DNA of 64,000 nt from Amycolatopsis rifamycinica (lineage in GTDB: Bacteria; Actinomycetota; Actinomycetes; Mycobacteriales; Pseudonocardiaceae). The stretch spans positions 124,001 through 188,000 of the forward strand of contig NZ_JMQI01000062.1 in the NCBI RefSeq assembly GCF_000695625.1, written 5' to 3'. Shown piece after piece: positions 16,817 to 25,092 of the stretch. Both the position numbers and the translations under genes were made by a program. How positions within the stretch are numbered: the stretch's first letter is position 1; each line of letters opens with the position of its first letter. The notes below the pieces were generated by a model. That model ran no database searches and had not been told where the DNA came from. It worked only from the letters and a program-made list of their open reading frames with translations.

Positions 16817-17980
16817 ATGAGGGGATCCACCTTGCCCAACCGGACCAGATTCCTCGGCAAAACGCTGGCGGCAGCGGGCACCGCGGTGGCGCTCGCGCTC
16901 GCCACGGCCGTTCCCGCGGCCGCGGACACACCATCCACCGTCGAGCAGGACGTGGCGCAGCTGTTCCAGGACGTCGTCGATCTCTACAACGGCCTGCCGG
17001 CCAACGCGCTGCGCGGCGTCGACCGGCTCATCGACTCGCCCATCCCGAAGATCGGCCCGCGCGCCCGGGCCGCGGAGGACCCGATTCCCGGCTGCACCCC
17101 GGGTTCGCTGCTGACCTACGCCGACCACCTCGCTTCGCAGCTCGACCCGGTCGAAAGCGGCGCGTTGAGCACCCTGTCGGCGCTCGGCCAGCTCTACGTC
17201 CAGGGCGTCGCCTCCGACAAGACCCCGCAGGTGTTCGGCACCGACGGCCAGTACACCGCGCGCGCCACCCAGGCGATCGACAAGCTGCGCGGCTTCTGGG
17301 ACATCGAGAGCTGGAACATCCAGCTCATCGCCTGGAAGGGTACTGACCTGGGCAGCCAGGCGAAAATGGCGCAGACCTTCAGCCTCGGCCTCGCCCCGGC
17401 GAAGGTGCAGGCCGCGGCCGCGCTCGCCACCAAGGTGCTCTACGAAGTGCCGGTCCTGCAGGGCGGCCGCAACCCGCTGCTCACCCTCAACGCGTTCGCC
17501 TCCCCGGCCGACAGCCTCGGCGGCAAGCGCGTGTCCCTCGGCGACGGCCTGCTCGACACGGTCAACGCCCTCGGGTTCGACGAGGTCTCGGTGGAGTCCG
17601 TCATCGGTCACGAGTACGGCCACCAGGTCGACTTCGCCCACGAGAACTACCCGCGCAACGAGTCGTCCGAAATGGGCCCTGACGCCTACGGCGGCTATTT
17701 CGTCGCGCACGCCAAGGGATACGCGTGGAACTCCCGCACCCAGCAGGAGGTCGGCTACCTGGACGCCGCCATCGGCGACTGCTACCACAGCCACGGCACC
17801 CCCGGCCAGCGCAAAGCCGCGGGCACCTGGGGCGAGAAGCAGGCGACGAGCCAGAGCAACCCGAATCGGATCGTCCCGTCCGCCAAGATGATCGAGAAGT
17901 TCCAGAAGCAATACCCGAAGCTGATGCCGCCGGCCGCTGAGCAGCCGGCTGCTGCCTCGGTGGCCGCGGCTCGCGGCTGA
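16817..17980 (+). CDS. Secreted zinc metallopeptidase-like protein (HExxH)
   Basis: A 387-residue exported protein with a signal peptide (residues 1-37, ending VPAAADT). The zinc motif HEYGH is at residues 265-269 in VIGHEYGHQVDF, typical of gluzincins. Downstream acidic residues (NESSEMGPDAYGGYF) could supply the third ligand. Two Cys-containing segments and an Ala-rich C-terminus are present. No precise peptidase family is recognised. The ATG at 16817 is chosen to fit the signal peptide, though its ribosome-binding site is poor; a TTG a few codons later is an alternative. A 7-bp hairpin at 16771-16791 lies in the leader. Confidence 0.72.
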   Translation: MRGSTLPNRTRFLGKTLAAAGTAVALALATAVPAAADTPSTVEQDVAQLFQDVVDLYNGLPANALRGVDRLIDSPIPKIGPRARAAEDPIPGCTPGSLLTYADHLASQLDPVESGALSTLSALGQLYVQGVASDKTPQVFGTDGQYTARATQAIDKLRGFWDIESWNIQLIAWKGTDLGSQAKMAQTFSLGLAPAKVQAAAALATKVLYEVPVLQGGRNPLLTLNAFASPADSLGGKRVSLGDGLLDTVNALGFDEVSVESVIGHEYGHQVDFAHENYPRNESSEMGPDAYGGYFVAHAKGYAWNSRTQQEVGYLDAAIGDCYHSHGTPGQRKAAGTWGEKQATSQSNPNRIVPSAKMIEKFQKQYPKLMPPAAEQPAAASVAAARG

Positions 17981-17995
17981 GCCTCGGTTCCGGTC

Positions 17996-18033
17996 AGCGG
18001 GCCGTCTCCCCGGAAACCGAGGGACGGCCCGCT
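17996..18033 (+). terminator. Terminator of the metallopeptidase gene
   Basis: A perfect 11-bp stem (arms 17996-18006 and 18023-18033) with a 16-base loop, followed by a short T-run, 15 bases past the stop. Confidence 0.75.
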
Positions 18034-18431
18034 TTCCGAGCGGCGGGTTCCGCGAACCGCCGCTGATCCCGCTCGGCTGTTTGGCGCGCGGCGAACCCGG
18101 GCAACCTTTCCCTCGCGACGGCGTCCGATGGAGGTTGCGGGTTCATGTCGTGAACGTCTCCGCGTGGGTCGCCGTCACCCGGATCCGGAACCGGTCACGA
18201 TCCTGAGGTGGCGTGCGGCTTGCCCCGAAGGCGGTTCGCAGGTATTAGCGCGCAGCCGCTTCGCGAGCCGTATCCACTGGGCCGAACGCAGCACCGGCCA
18301 ACCACGCGACGACCGCGCCGCGAAAGAAGCTCTCCGCCGCTTCACCGACCCTTCGCCACGGGCCTACGACAAAGCCTGTGCGCTTGAGCCCCGCGCGCGG
18401 GTGACGACGAGGCGTTACAGGCACCGGCGGG
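18034..18431. other. Gene-poor gap
   Basis: About 400 bases between the metallopeptidase terminator and the aminotransferase stop codon. Open frames exist on both strands but lack ribosome-binding sites and protein-like composition. No RNA, repeat or mobile element is recognised. Confidence 0.5.
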
Positions 18432-19523
18432 CTACCCCGTCGCGACCGCGAGTGCCCGCACCGCGGCCGCGACGTCGGACTCGTCGTTGAAGTAGTGGAA
18501 GCCGAAGCGGACCCGGTCGCCCAGCGCCGTGGCGCGCACGCCGTGCCCGGCCAGTGACCGGGCGATCCCGTCGGCGTCCTCGGTGGCCAGGACGACGATG
18601 TGCGACGCCGGTCCGGCGTGGACCCGGCGCAGGCCGAGCGCCGCCGCCTCACCGGTCAGGTGCCCGGCCAGGCCGAGCACATGCCGTTCCACGGCGGCCG
18701 GGTCCAAGTGGTGGAACAGGCGCAGCGCGGCGCGGGCACCGAGCCAGGAAAACCACGCCGGAGAGGCGTCGCACCGGGCAGCGTCCGGGGCGAGGTCGTC
18801 CAGGCCGCCGCCGAAGTAGCCGTGCGGGGCGGCGGTCGACTTCCAGCCCGGCGCCAGCGGCCGCAGCCCGGCCACCCGGTCCGGCCGCGCCACCAGCCAC
18901 GCCGCGCCGCGCGGGCACAGCAGCCACTTGTAACCGTGCACCGCGAGGTAGTCCGGCGCCACCGAGGGGTCGTACCGCAGCGCGCCCAGAGACTGGGTGA
19001 GGTTGACGAACAGCCGGGCCCCGACCCGGTCGGTCGCGGCACGCAGCGCGGCGAGGTCCAGCCGCTGCCCTTCGCGGCTGGTCACCTCGCTGACCGCCAG
19101 CAGCGCGACGTCCTCGTCGAGCGCCGCGATCAGGTCCTCGGTCCGCGTCCAGCCGTCCCGGGCGGGCACGCTCACCACGTCGTGCCGGGCCAGCCAGGGG
19201 AACCGGTTGCTGCGGAACTCCTCCCCGGCCACCACCACACGTCCGCGGGGCAGCGACGCGGCGACGGTGGCGGCCGCCTCGGCCAGCGAGGACACCGTGG
19301 CGACCGTGCCCGGCGGGACGCCGAGGAAACCGGCGAACAACTCCCGCGCATCGGCAGCCGCGGCGTCCCAGCGGAGCCAGTCGAACCCGCCGGAGGACCA
19401 CGCGTCGAACACCTCGCGCATCGCCGTCACCACCGGCTCGGCGCCCGGCGGCGCGCCCGGGGTGTCCAGCCACACCCGGTCGCGCAGCGCCGGGAACAAC
19501 GCCCGGAACTCGGCGGGTGTCAC
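18432..19523 (-). CDS. Class V PLP-dependent aminotransferase/lyase
   Basis: A 363-residue fold-type I enzyme of the aminotransferase class V (cysteine desulfurase, kynureninase and isopenicillin-N epimerase-like) group. Lys199 in AVHGYKWLLCPRG is the expected Schiff-base lysine. The upstream VNLTQSLGALRYD occupies the position of the usual D-x-x-Q/H motif, with Asn replacing Asp. It starts with a GTG that overlaps the stop of the RidA-family gene (GTGA), so translation is probably coupled. Pairing with a RidA-type enamine/imine deaminase suggests a reaction releasing reactive enamines. The substrate is unknown. Confidence 0.82.
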   Translation of the reverse strand: MTPAEFRALFPALRDRVWLDTPGAPPGAEPVVTAMREVFDAWSSGGFDWLRWDAAAADARELFAGFLGVPPGTVATVSSLAEAAATVAASLPRGRVVVAGEEFRSNRFPWLARHDVVSVPARDGWTRTEDLIAALDEDVALLAVSEVTSREGQRLDLAALRAATDRVGARLFVNLTQSLGALRYDPSVAPDYLAVHGYKWLLCPRGAAWLVARPDRVAGLRPLAPGWKSTAAPHGYFGGGLDDLAPDAARCDASPAWFSWLGARAALRLFHHLDPAAVERHVLGLAGHLTGEAAALGLRRVHAGPASHIVVLATEDADGIARSLAGHGVRATALGDRVRFGFHYFNDESDVAAAVRALAVATG

Positions 19524-19927
19524 CGGGGCACCGCGGCCATGGCTTCGACCTCCACCAGGATGTCCGGCCGGGCGAGCGCGGCCGCGACGATCAGCGACTG
19601 GGCGGGCCAGTCGCCGTCGGGGTACCAGCGGGTGAAGGTCCGCTTCTGCGCCGAGCGGAAGCCGGCCAGGTGCTCGGTGCCGGCCACCATGCTGAACACC
19701 TTCACCAGGTGCCCCGGCTGCGCACCGGCCGCGGTGAGGAGGCGCTCGAGGTTGGCGAACACCGCCTCGGTCTGGGCCTCGGCGTCCGCGCCCGCGAGCG
19801 AACCATCGGGCAACGCCCCGACCTGGCCGGAGATCACCACGAGCTCATACCCGGGCGGCACGTGCGCGAGGTGGCTGTACATGCCGAGGGGGGCGGCGAC
19901 GGTGTCGGGGTTCCAGCGCCGGATCAT
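19520..19927 (-). CDS. RidA family protein
   Basis: A 135-residue YjgF/YER057c/UK114-type protein, expected to hydrolyse reactive enamine/imine intermediates from PLP enzymes. Typical elements are LVVISGQVG, AQTEAVFANLERLL, HLVKVFSMVAG and the closing PDILVEVEAMAAV. GAGGAGA precedes ATG 19927. It is the first gene of a two-gene operon with the PLP enzyme downstream, which suggests in-line detoxification of that enzyme's product. Confidence 0.88.
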   Translation of the reverse strand: MIRRWNPDTVAAPLGMYSHLAHVPPGYELVVISGQVGALPDGSLAGADAEAQTEAVFANLERLLTAAGAQPGHLVKVFSMVAGTEHLAGFRSAQKRTFTRWYPDGDWPAQSLIVAAALARPDILVEVEAMAAVPR

Positions 19928-20029
19928 GCGTTCTCCTCGTTTCGTTCGGCGGACGGGACGCCTGTGCACACTAGGGCGGCCGGCGGGACGGCCCGCCGTC
20001 GCCGGCGAACTGTTCGGAACCCCGCACCC

Positions 20030-20470
20030 TCAGGAGGAGTGTGACGGGGCGGCCGTGACCGGCGCCTGGACGGCAAGGCGGGCGCGGGCCGCCTCGGTGA
20101 CCGGGGTGAAGAGGTTGACGAGGTTGCCGTCGGGGTCGCGGAACAGCAGAGAGCGGTTCCCCCACGGCATCGTGGTCGGCCGCTGCACGACCTCCGGGGG
20201 TGCGGGCAGCTTCCGCACGCGGTCGTACTCCCGGTCGACGTCCTCGACGAGGAACTCGAGGATCGCGGACCGGTTCGACGCGGGCACGGCCGCCCCGGTG
20301 CCGAACAAGGCCATCGTCTCGGCACTGCCGATGGCCAGCGTGCACGACGGGCCGACGAGCTCGGCGAACTGCTCGGCGGGTCGCCGGGCCGCGATCCCGG
20401 TCACCTGCTCGTAGAACGCGGCGAGGCGAGCGACGTCGCCGGTGATGAGGCGGACGGAAACGAACTGCAC
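20030..20470 (-). CDS. VOC (glyoxalase/bleomycin-resistance) family protein
   Basis: A 146-residue single-domain vicinal-oxygen-chelate protein with two beta-alpha-beta-beta-beta repeats. The first begins VSVRLITGDVARLAAFYEQVTG, and the second includes FLVEDVDREYDR and SLLFRDPDGNLVNLFTP. AAAGGAA precedes GTG 20470. It is divergent from the WYL regulator, with 106 bases between the two start codons, so it is a likely target of that regulator. The reaction cannot be inferred; members include lyases, dioxygenases and drug-binding proteins. Confidence 0.85.
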   Translation of the reverse strand: MQFVSVRLITGDVARLAAFYEQVTGIAARRPAEQFAELVGPSCTLAIGSAETMALFGTGAAVPASNRSAILEFLVEDVDREYDRVRKLPAPPEVVQRPTTMPWGNRSLLFRDPDGNLVNLFTPVTEAARARLAVQAPVTAAPSHSS

Positions 20471-20576
20471 GGTGGTTCCTTTCGGTGCGGGAAGGCCCTG
20501 GCGGCCTTCCGGAGACACCGGCCACGGTAGGAACAATAGTGGACAGGATCCGCCCGGTATGGGAAAGATCTTCGGC

Positions 20577-21560
20577 ATGACCCGGCCGATCGCCCGCGTG
20601 CTGGCCTTGCTGGAGCTGCTCCAGCAAGGCGGTACCCGGACCGTCGCCGAGCTCGCCCGGCGGCTCGACGTGGACGAGCGCACCGTCCGCCGCTACGTCG
20701 ACCACCTGGTCGACCTGGACATCCCGGTCCGCTCCGTGCGTGGCCGGTACGGCGGTTACCACCTGTCCCCCGGCTACCGGATGCCGCCGCTGATGCTCAC
20801 CGACGAAGAGGCGGTCGCCGTTCTGCTCGGCCTGGTCGCGGGTCAGCGCGCCGGGGTGCACGGCACCTCGGTCGTGGCGGCCGAAAGCGCGGCGGCGAAG
20901 GTCCGGCGCGTGCTGCCGAAAGCTCTCGGGCAACGGCTCGACGCGCTCCTCGAGGTCGCCGGCTTCACCGCGCCCGCCAGGCCGGCGCTCACGGCGGAGG
21001 CCGGGATCCTGCTGACCGTCGCGGAGGCGGCACGGGACCGCCGCCCGGTCGCGCTCGGCTACGTCGCCGGCCACGGCGGCGCCAGCGAGCGCGTCGTCCA
21101 CCCGTACGGGGTCGTCGCGCACTCCGGACGGTGGTACCTGTCCGGCTTCGACTCCGCCAGCGCGCAGGTGCGCACGTTCCGCGTCGACCGGATCACGGCC
21201 ATCGAGGTGCGTGACGGCACTTTCGCCGTTCCGGCCGGGTTCGACTCGGCGGAGCACGTGCTCACCGCGATCGCCGAGGCACCGCACCGGCACGAGGTGT
21301 CCGTGCGGATCCAGGCGACGGCCGGGCAGATCCGCTCCGTGTTCCCCGCTTCGGTGGCCACGCTGGAAGAGCTCGGCTCCGACGGGTCCTGGGTGCGGGC
21401 TCGCATCCGGGCCCAGCGGCTCGACTGGATACCGCCCCTGCTCGCCGCACTCGACCGGCCCTTCACCATCGAACGCCCCGATGCCCTCCGTGATCTGGTG
21501 CGCGCACTCGCCGACCGGCTCGCGGGTTCCGCCGGCACCGTGCCGGACGAACCCGGCTGA
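20577..21560 (+). CDS. YafY-type transcriptional regulator with WYL domain
   Basis: A 327-residue protein. Residues 1-60 form a winged helix (RVLALLELLQQGGTRTVAELA, DERTVRRYVDHL, then VRGRYGGYHL). A WYL ligand-sensing domain follows (VVHPYGVVAHSGRWYLSGFD, then RTFRVDRITAIEV), and then the C-terminal extension common to YafY regulators. The start could be ATG 20559 or 20577; the second fits the domain. It probably controls the divergent VOC gene. Confidence 0.88.
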   Translation: MTRPIARVLALLELLQQGGTRTVAELARRLDVDERTVRRYVDHLVDLDIPVRSVRGRYGGYHLSPGYRMPPLMLTDEEAVAVLLGLVAGQRAGVHGTSVVAAESAAAKVRRVLPKALGQRLDALLEVAGFTAPARPALTAEAGILLTVAEAARDRRPVALGYVAGHGGASERVVHPYGVVAHSGRWYLSGFDSASAQVRTFRVDRITAIEVRDGTFAVPAGFDSAEHVLTAIAEAPHRHEVSVRIQATAGQIRSVFPASVATLEELGSDGSWVRARIRAQRLDWIPPLLAALDRPFTIERPDALRDLVRALADRLAGSAGTVPDEPG

Positions 21561-21589
21561 CCATCGATCACCTCATCCGGGCGGCTGTG

Positions 21590-22195
21590 TCAACCGTGGG
21601 CCCGGTTGCCGCCCAGCGCGGCCAGCACGGTCCGGAAGGTCAGGTCGGCCCGTGCGCCCACCTCACCCGCCTCGTCGCCCAGCATCGGTGAGTTCGCCGT
21701 CAGCTGCGCTGCTTCGTGGACGACGGCCAGGTAGATGGCGCAGCACCAGGCCGTATCGGTGGCGGTGATCTCGCCGGCTTCGCGCAGCCGCCGGAACAGC
21801 AGTTCGAGCCCGGCCGTGACCTCGGGGCTCAACGGTGTCCTCTTGGTGGCCGGGTCCACGGTGAGTTCCATGATCGCCCGGCTGTCGGCCTTGAGCTCGA
21901 AGAGCAGCTCGGTCAGCCGGTACAGCGCCGCGACCGGTGGCGCCGTCGCCACTCGCGCCTGCTCGAGCCCGCAGAGGTAGCGCTCGTTGAGCAGGCCGGT
22001 CAGCGCCTCCAGCAGCGCCTTGCGCGAGGAGAACCGGCGGTGGACGGTGGCGCGCGCCAGTCCCGCGGCGTCGGCGATCCGCTCCAGCGTGGCGGTCGCG
22101 TCGACGGCGAGCACCTCCTCGGCGGCGGCCAGGATCCGCGCCGTGCTGCGTTCCGCGTCCGCCCGCAGGCGCCGCGGTTCGGCCTCTGCGCCCAC
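21590..22195 (-). CDS. TetR-family transcriptional regulator
   Basis: A 201-residue TetR/AcrR repressor. The helix-turn-helix region reads RILAAAEEVLAVDATATLERIA, then GLARATVHRRFSSRKALLEAL. GGAAGGAG precedes GTG 22195; the reading frame runs further upstream, but that stretch is low-complexity and unlikely to be coding. The gene is divergent from an SDR oxidoreductase. Each start region carries one arm of an 11-bp inverted repeat, the probable operator pair. Confidence 0.88.
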   Translation of the reverse strand: MGAEAEPRRLRADAERSTARILAAAEEVLAVDATATLERIADAAGLARATVHRRFSSRKALLEALTGLLNERYLCGLEQARVATAPPVAALYRLTELLFELKADSRAIMELTVDPATKRTPLSPEVTAGLELLFRRLREAGEITATDTAWCCAIYLAVVHEAAQLTANSPMLGDEAGEVGARADLTFRTVLAALGGNRAHG

Positions 22196-22216
22196 GCGGA
22201 CTGCTCCTTCCACCTC

Positions 22217-22316
22217 GGTTGACCTCAAGCTGTCCCACGTCAGCCTACATCCGAACCACCCAAGTCTCTTCTTTGCACATAACTGAGACCGCTGTGTAGC
22301 ATTTATGAGGTCAACC
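22217..22316. promoter_or_regulatory. Paired operator-like repeats between TetR and SDR genes
   Basis: GGTTGACCTCA (22217-22227) and TGAGGTCAACC (22306-22316) are perfect 11-bp inverted copies 78 bases apart, one near each start codon. They are the natural candidate binding sites of the adjacent TetR protein, controlling itself and the SDR gene. Confidence 0.65.
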
Positions 22317-22338
22317 AAGACGCCGAGGGAGAATCACC

Positions 22339-23127
22339 ATGGATCTGGATCTTGCGGGGAAGCGTGTCCTCGTGACGGGCGCGAGCCGGGGCATCGGACT
22401 GGCGACGGTCGAGGCGTTCGTCGCCGAAGGCGCCACAGTCGTCGCCGTGTCGCGCAAGAGCACTCCCGAGCTCGAAGCCACCGGCGCGACGTTCGTGGCC
22501 GCCGACCTGCTCGACGCCACCGCGCCGCAGCGGGTGCTGGACACCGTGCTCGCGGACGACCCCCGCCTCGACGTGCTCGTCAACAACGCAGGCGGCGGCG
22601 AAGCGGCCGACGTCGACCTCGCCGACCCCATCGGCGGTTCCCGCGCGGCCTGGGGCGACGTTCTCGCGCTGAACCTCGGCGCCGCCGTGGAGATGACCCG
22701 CGCCGCGCTGCCGGCCCTGTCACGCACGCGGGGCGCGATCGTGAACATCAGCTCGAGTTCCGCGCGCGACCCGCGCAAGGTGCCCCTGTCCTACGCCGCG
22801 GCGAAGGCCGCGCTGAACGCGTTTTCCCGTGGGCTGGCGGAGCAGCTCGGGGACACGGGCGTCCGGATCAACGTCGTCACGCCCGGCGCTACCCGCACCG
22901 CGATCCTGACGAGCCCGGACGGCTACGTGGGGAAGCTGGCGGCGAGCATGGGCCTCGACCAGGAGACGGTGCTCGCGGCCATGCCCGAGCAGTCGGGAAT
23001 GGTGACCGGCAAGCTGATCGAGCCCGCCGAGATCGCCAGGGCGGTGCTCCTGCTGGCGTCGCCGACGATGCCCAGCGCGGTGGGCGCCAACTGGAACGTC
23101 GACGGCGGCACCCTCAAGACGCCGTAG
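22339..23127 (+). CDS. SDR family oxidoreductase
   Basis: A 262-residue classical short-chain dehydrogenase. The cofactor motif TGASRGIG lies at residues 13-20, NNAG near 87 and the catalytic Ser-Tyr-Lys in NISSSSARD followed by SYAAAKAAL. The C-terminal GANWNVDGGT is typical. All catalytic elements are intact, in contrast to the SDR remnant at 15.9-16.6 kb. It is divergent from its presumed TetR repressor. Substrate and exact cofactor are not determinable. Confidence 0.9.
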   Translation: MDLDLAGKRVLVTGASRGIGLATVEAFVAEGATVVAVSRKSTPELEATGATFVAADLLDATAPQRVLDTVLADDPRLDVLVNNAGGGEAADVDLADPIGGSRAAWGDVLALNLGAAVEMTRAALPALSRTRGAIVNISSSSARDPRKVPLSYAAAKAALNAFSRGLAEQLGDTGVRINVVTPGATRTAILTSPDGYVGKLAASMGLDQETVLAAMPEQSGMVTGKLIEPAEIARAVLLLASPTMPSAVGANWNVDGGTLKTP

Positions 23128-23242
23128 CCCGCCGGCCCGGTCGACTCGCGGACGCTGTGCTTGCGCCGGCCGGCTCCGGGTACTCGCGCCGCAAGGCGGC
23201 CATACCCGGCCGCGACGGCACAGCGCAACGACAGGAGACACT

Positions 23243-23485
23243 ATGGCCACCGGGGAAACCGGCTTCGACGACGTCACGTTCGACCTCGTATCGGTGCAGT
23301 ACCACGCCCTGAAGGCGGGGCACGACTACGGCCAGTACGTCCGGGACGCCGACAACGCGGGACGGCAGGACATCGCCGACTTCTTCCGCAAGGTCATGGA
23401 GGAAGACTCGGCGCGGGCGAAGCAGTGCCACGAGTTCCTCAAGCAGCTCTCCGGAAGCTCGGAGTCCGGTCCGGCTGTGTCTTGA
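23243..23485 (+). CDS. Small conserved helical protein of unknown function
   Basis: An 80-residue acidic protein (GFDDVTFDLVSVQYHALKAG, then IADFFRKVMEEDSARAKQCHEFLKQL). It is probably all-helical, with His and Glu residues spaced as in small ferritin-like or hemerythrin-like helices, but no metal motif can be assigned with confidence. It has a good ribosome-binding site (AGGAGA) before ATG 23243. It follows the SDR gene after 115 bases. The protein type looks familiar from other actinobacteria, but no function is known to me. Confidence 0.7.
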   Translation: MATGETGFDDVTFDLVSVQYHALKAGHDYGQYVRDADNAGRQDIADFFRKVMEEDSARAKQCHEFLKQLSGSSESGPAVS

Positions 23486-23625
23486 GGCGTGCTCGTCGTC
23501 CCGTCCACGCGGGCGGGACGACGAGGCGCTGCTCACCGCGTGGCCCGCCGCCGCTCCCCGATCCGGCGACGTTTTCCGGAATGCCGGAAACGCCATTCAA
23601 CAGATTTCGAAATGAACCTCTCCCG

Positions 23626-23653
23626 CATTCGTTGTCAACGTTGACAACGAATG
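23626..23653. promoter_or_regulatory. Perfect 28-bp palindromic operator upstream of the secreted PR-like operon
   Basis: Two 14-base arms (23626-23639 and 23640-23653) are exact reverse complements with no spacer. The central part, TTGTCAACGTTGACAA, has the CpG-centred layout of LacI/GalR-family operators. It lies 145 bases before the first gene of the three-gene secreted operon and stands out in an AT-richer patch. Nothing else in the 313-base gap (23486-23798) was recognised. Confidence 0.75.
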
Positions 23654-23798
23654 TCGTCCGGACAATTTCGTGTCATAGCGCGGTATTGCGCTGCGCAGTA
23701 TCCTCTGGCGCGGCAGTTCCGAATTCGCGGTTGCCATCCGAAAGAAAGACAAGCCGCCTCGGGCACCAGTGTGCCCGCACCGAAGGAGAGGACGGAAA

Positions 23799-24212
23799 AT
23801 GCGCACCATCACCAAGTCATTCGCCGCGCTGGCCGCTGCCGCCGCGCTTCCCCTGACGATGAGCGGCACGGCGTGGGCCGACATTCCCTTCGACCAACCG
23901 ATCAACGGGCGCGCCACCTACTACAACGACGCCGGCTTCGGCGCCTGCGGCACGCAGATCAACGCCGCCACCCAACTGCTCGCCGCGGCACCGGCCGCGT
24001 ACTGGACCACGGCCAACCCGAACAACGACCCGCTGTGCCGGGGCGTGTCCGTCCGGGTCTCCTACAACGGCCGGACCATCACCGTGCCCGTGGCCGACAA
24101 GTGCCCGAGCTGCGACAGCGCGCACATCGACCTCAGCGCACCCGCGTTCGCCCAGCTCGCCGACCCCGCGCTGGGCAACATCCCGGTGACCTGGTCGTTC
24201 GTCCGCTCGTGA
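23799..24212 (+). CDS. Secreted double-psi beta-barrel protein (SPI/barwin/expansin-like)
   Basis: A 137-residue exported protein with a signal peptide of about 28 residues (ending GTAWADI). The mature part carries GRATYYNDAGFGACGTQIN, NPNNDPLC, VSYNGRTITVPVADKCPSC and HIDLSAPAF. This is the double-psi beta-barrel pattern of the Streptomyces papain inhibitor SPI, also related to barwin (plant PR-4) and expansin domain 1. Four cysteines could form two disulfides. AAGGAGAGGA precedes the ATG. It is first in an operon with a GH128-type glucanase and a thaumatin-like protein. Protease inhibition or wall-polysaccharide binding are both possible. Confidence 0.85.
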   Translation: MRTITKSFAALAAAAALPLTMSGTAWADIPFDQPINGRATYYNDAGFGACGTQINAATQLLAAAPAAYWTTANPNNDPLCRGVSVRVSYNGRTITVPVADKCPSCDSAHIDLSAPAFAQLADPALGNIPVTWSFVRS

Positions 24213-24238
24213 CCGGGACGGAACTTCGGAGAACCGGC

Positions 24239-25051
24239 ATGAACCAGCTCAGGAAACTCCTGCTCGTCGTGACCGTCGCCGCCGTCGTCATCGCCGGCGG
24301 ACCGGCCGCTCCGGCGACCGCGGCCGGCACCAAGAAGGGCGTCAGCGCGGCCGCCTTCACCGGGGTCACCACCGCGCTCGCCGACGTCGGCGCCCGGTGG
24401 TTCTACACCTGGGCCGCCGACCCCCAGGGCATCACCGCACCGGCGGGGACGGAGTTCGTCCCGATGATCTGGGGCCGCGGCTCGGTCACCCCGGACCGGT
24501 TGCAGCAGGCGAAGGCGTCCGGGAGCACCCTGCTCGCGTTCAACGAGCCGGACCTGGCCGGCCAAGCCGAGATGCCGGTCGAGACCGCGCTCGACCTCTG
24601 GCCGCAGCTGGAGGCGACGGGCCTGCGGCTGGGCGCGCCGGCCGTGGCCTACGGCGGCGACACCCCCGGTGGCTGGCTCGACCGGTTCATGAGCGGCGCG
24701 GCGGCGCGCGGCTACCGCGTCGACTTCATCCCGCTGCACTGGTACGGCGGCGACTTCTCGACCGCCGCCACCGGGCAGCTGCGGTCGTACCTGCAGGCGG
24801 TGTACGACCGCTACCACCGGCCGATCTGGGTCACCGAGTACGCGCTGATCGACTTCTCCGGCCCGGCTCCGCGCTACCCGTCCGCCGCGGAGCAGGCGGA
24901 CTTCGTCAGCCGGTCCACGGCGATGTTGAACGGGTTGTCGTTCGTCGAGCGCTACGCGTGGTTCTCGCTGTCGACGTCGACCACCCCGACCGGCCTCTAC
25001 ACGGGGACCACCCCGAACGCCAGCGGCGCCGCCTACCGGGCCGCCGGCTGA
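24239..25051 (+). CDS. Secreted GH128-type glycosyl hydrolase (probable beta-1,3-glucanase)
   Basis: A 270-residue exported TIM-barrel protein of the glycosyl hydrolase catalytic core type (GH128). The signal peptide covers residues 1-29. Glu103 in AFNEPDLAG is the predicted acid/base and Glu200 in WVTEYALI the predicted nucleophile. Family features VPMIWG, LHWYGGD and RYAWFSL are present. GH128 enzymes cleave beta-1,3-glucan, the main glucan of fungal walls. It starts 26 bases after the DPBB gene and is followed 41 bases later by the thaumatin-like gene, so it is the middle gene of the operon. Confidence 0.88.
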   Translation: MNQLRKLLLVVTVAAVVIAGGPAAPATAAGTKKGVSAAAFTGVTTALADVGARWFYTWAADPQGITAPAGTEFVPMIWGRGSVTPDRLQQAKASGSTLLAFNEPDLAGQAEMPVETALDLWPQLEATGLRLGAPAVAYGGDTPGGWLDRFMSGAAARGYRVDFIPLHWYGGDFSTAATGQLRSYLQAVYDRYHRPIWVTEYALIDFSGPAPRYPSAAEQADFVSRSTAMLNGLSFVERYAWFSLSTSTTPTGLYTGTTPNASGAAYRAAG

Positions 25052-25092
25052 TCCCCTCACCCGCACCGGAACCGAACGGAGGTCCATCCCGG

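Noticed and set aside
18128..18490. Small plus-strand frame in the gap after the metallopeptidase
   Set aside because: Arg/Pro-rich, no ribosome-binding site, and its end overlaps the aminotransferase gene antisense.
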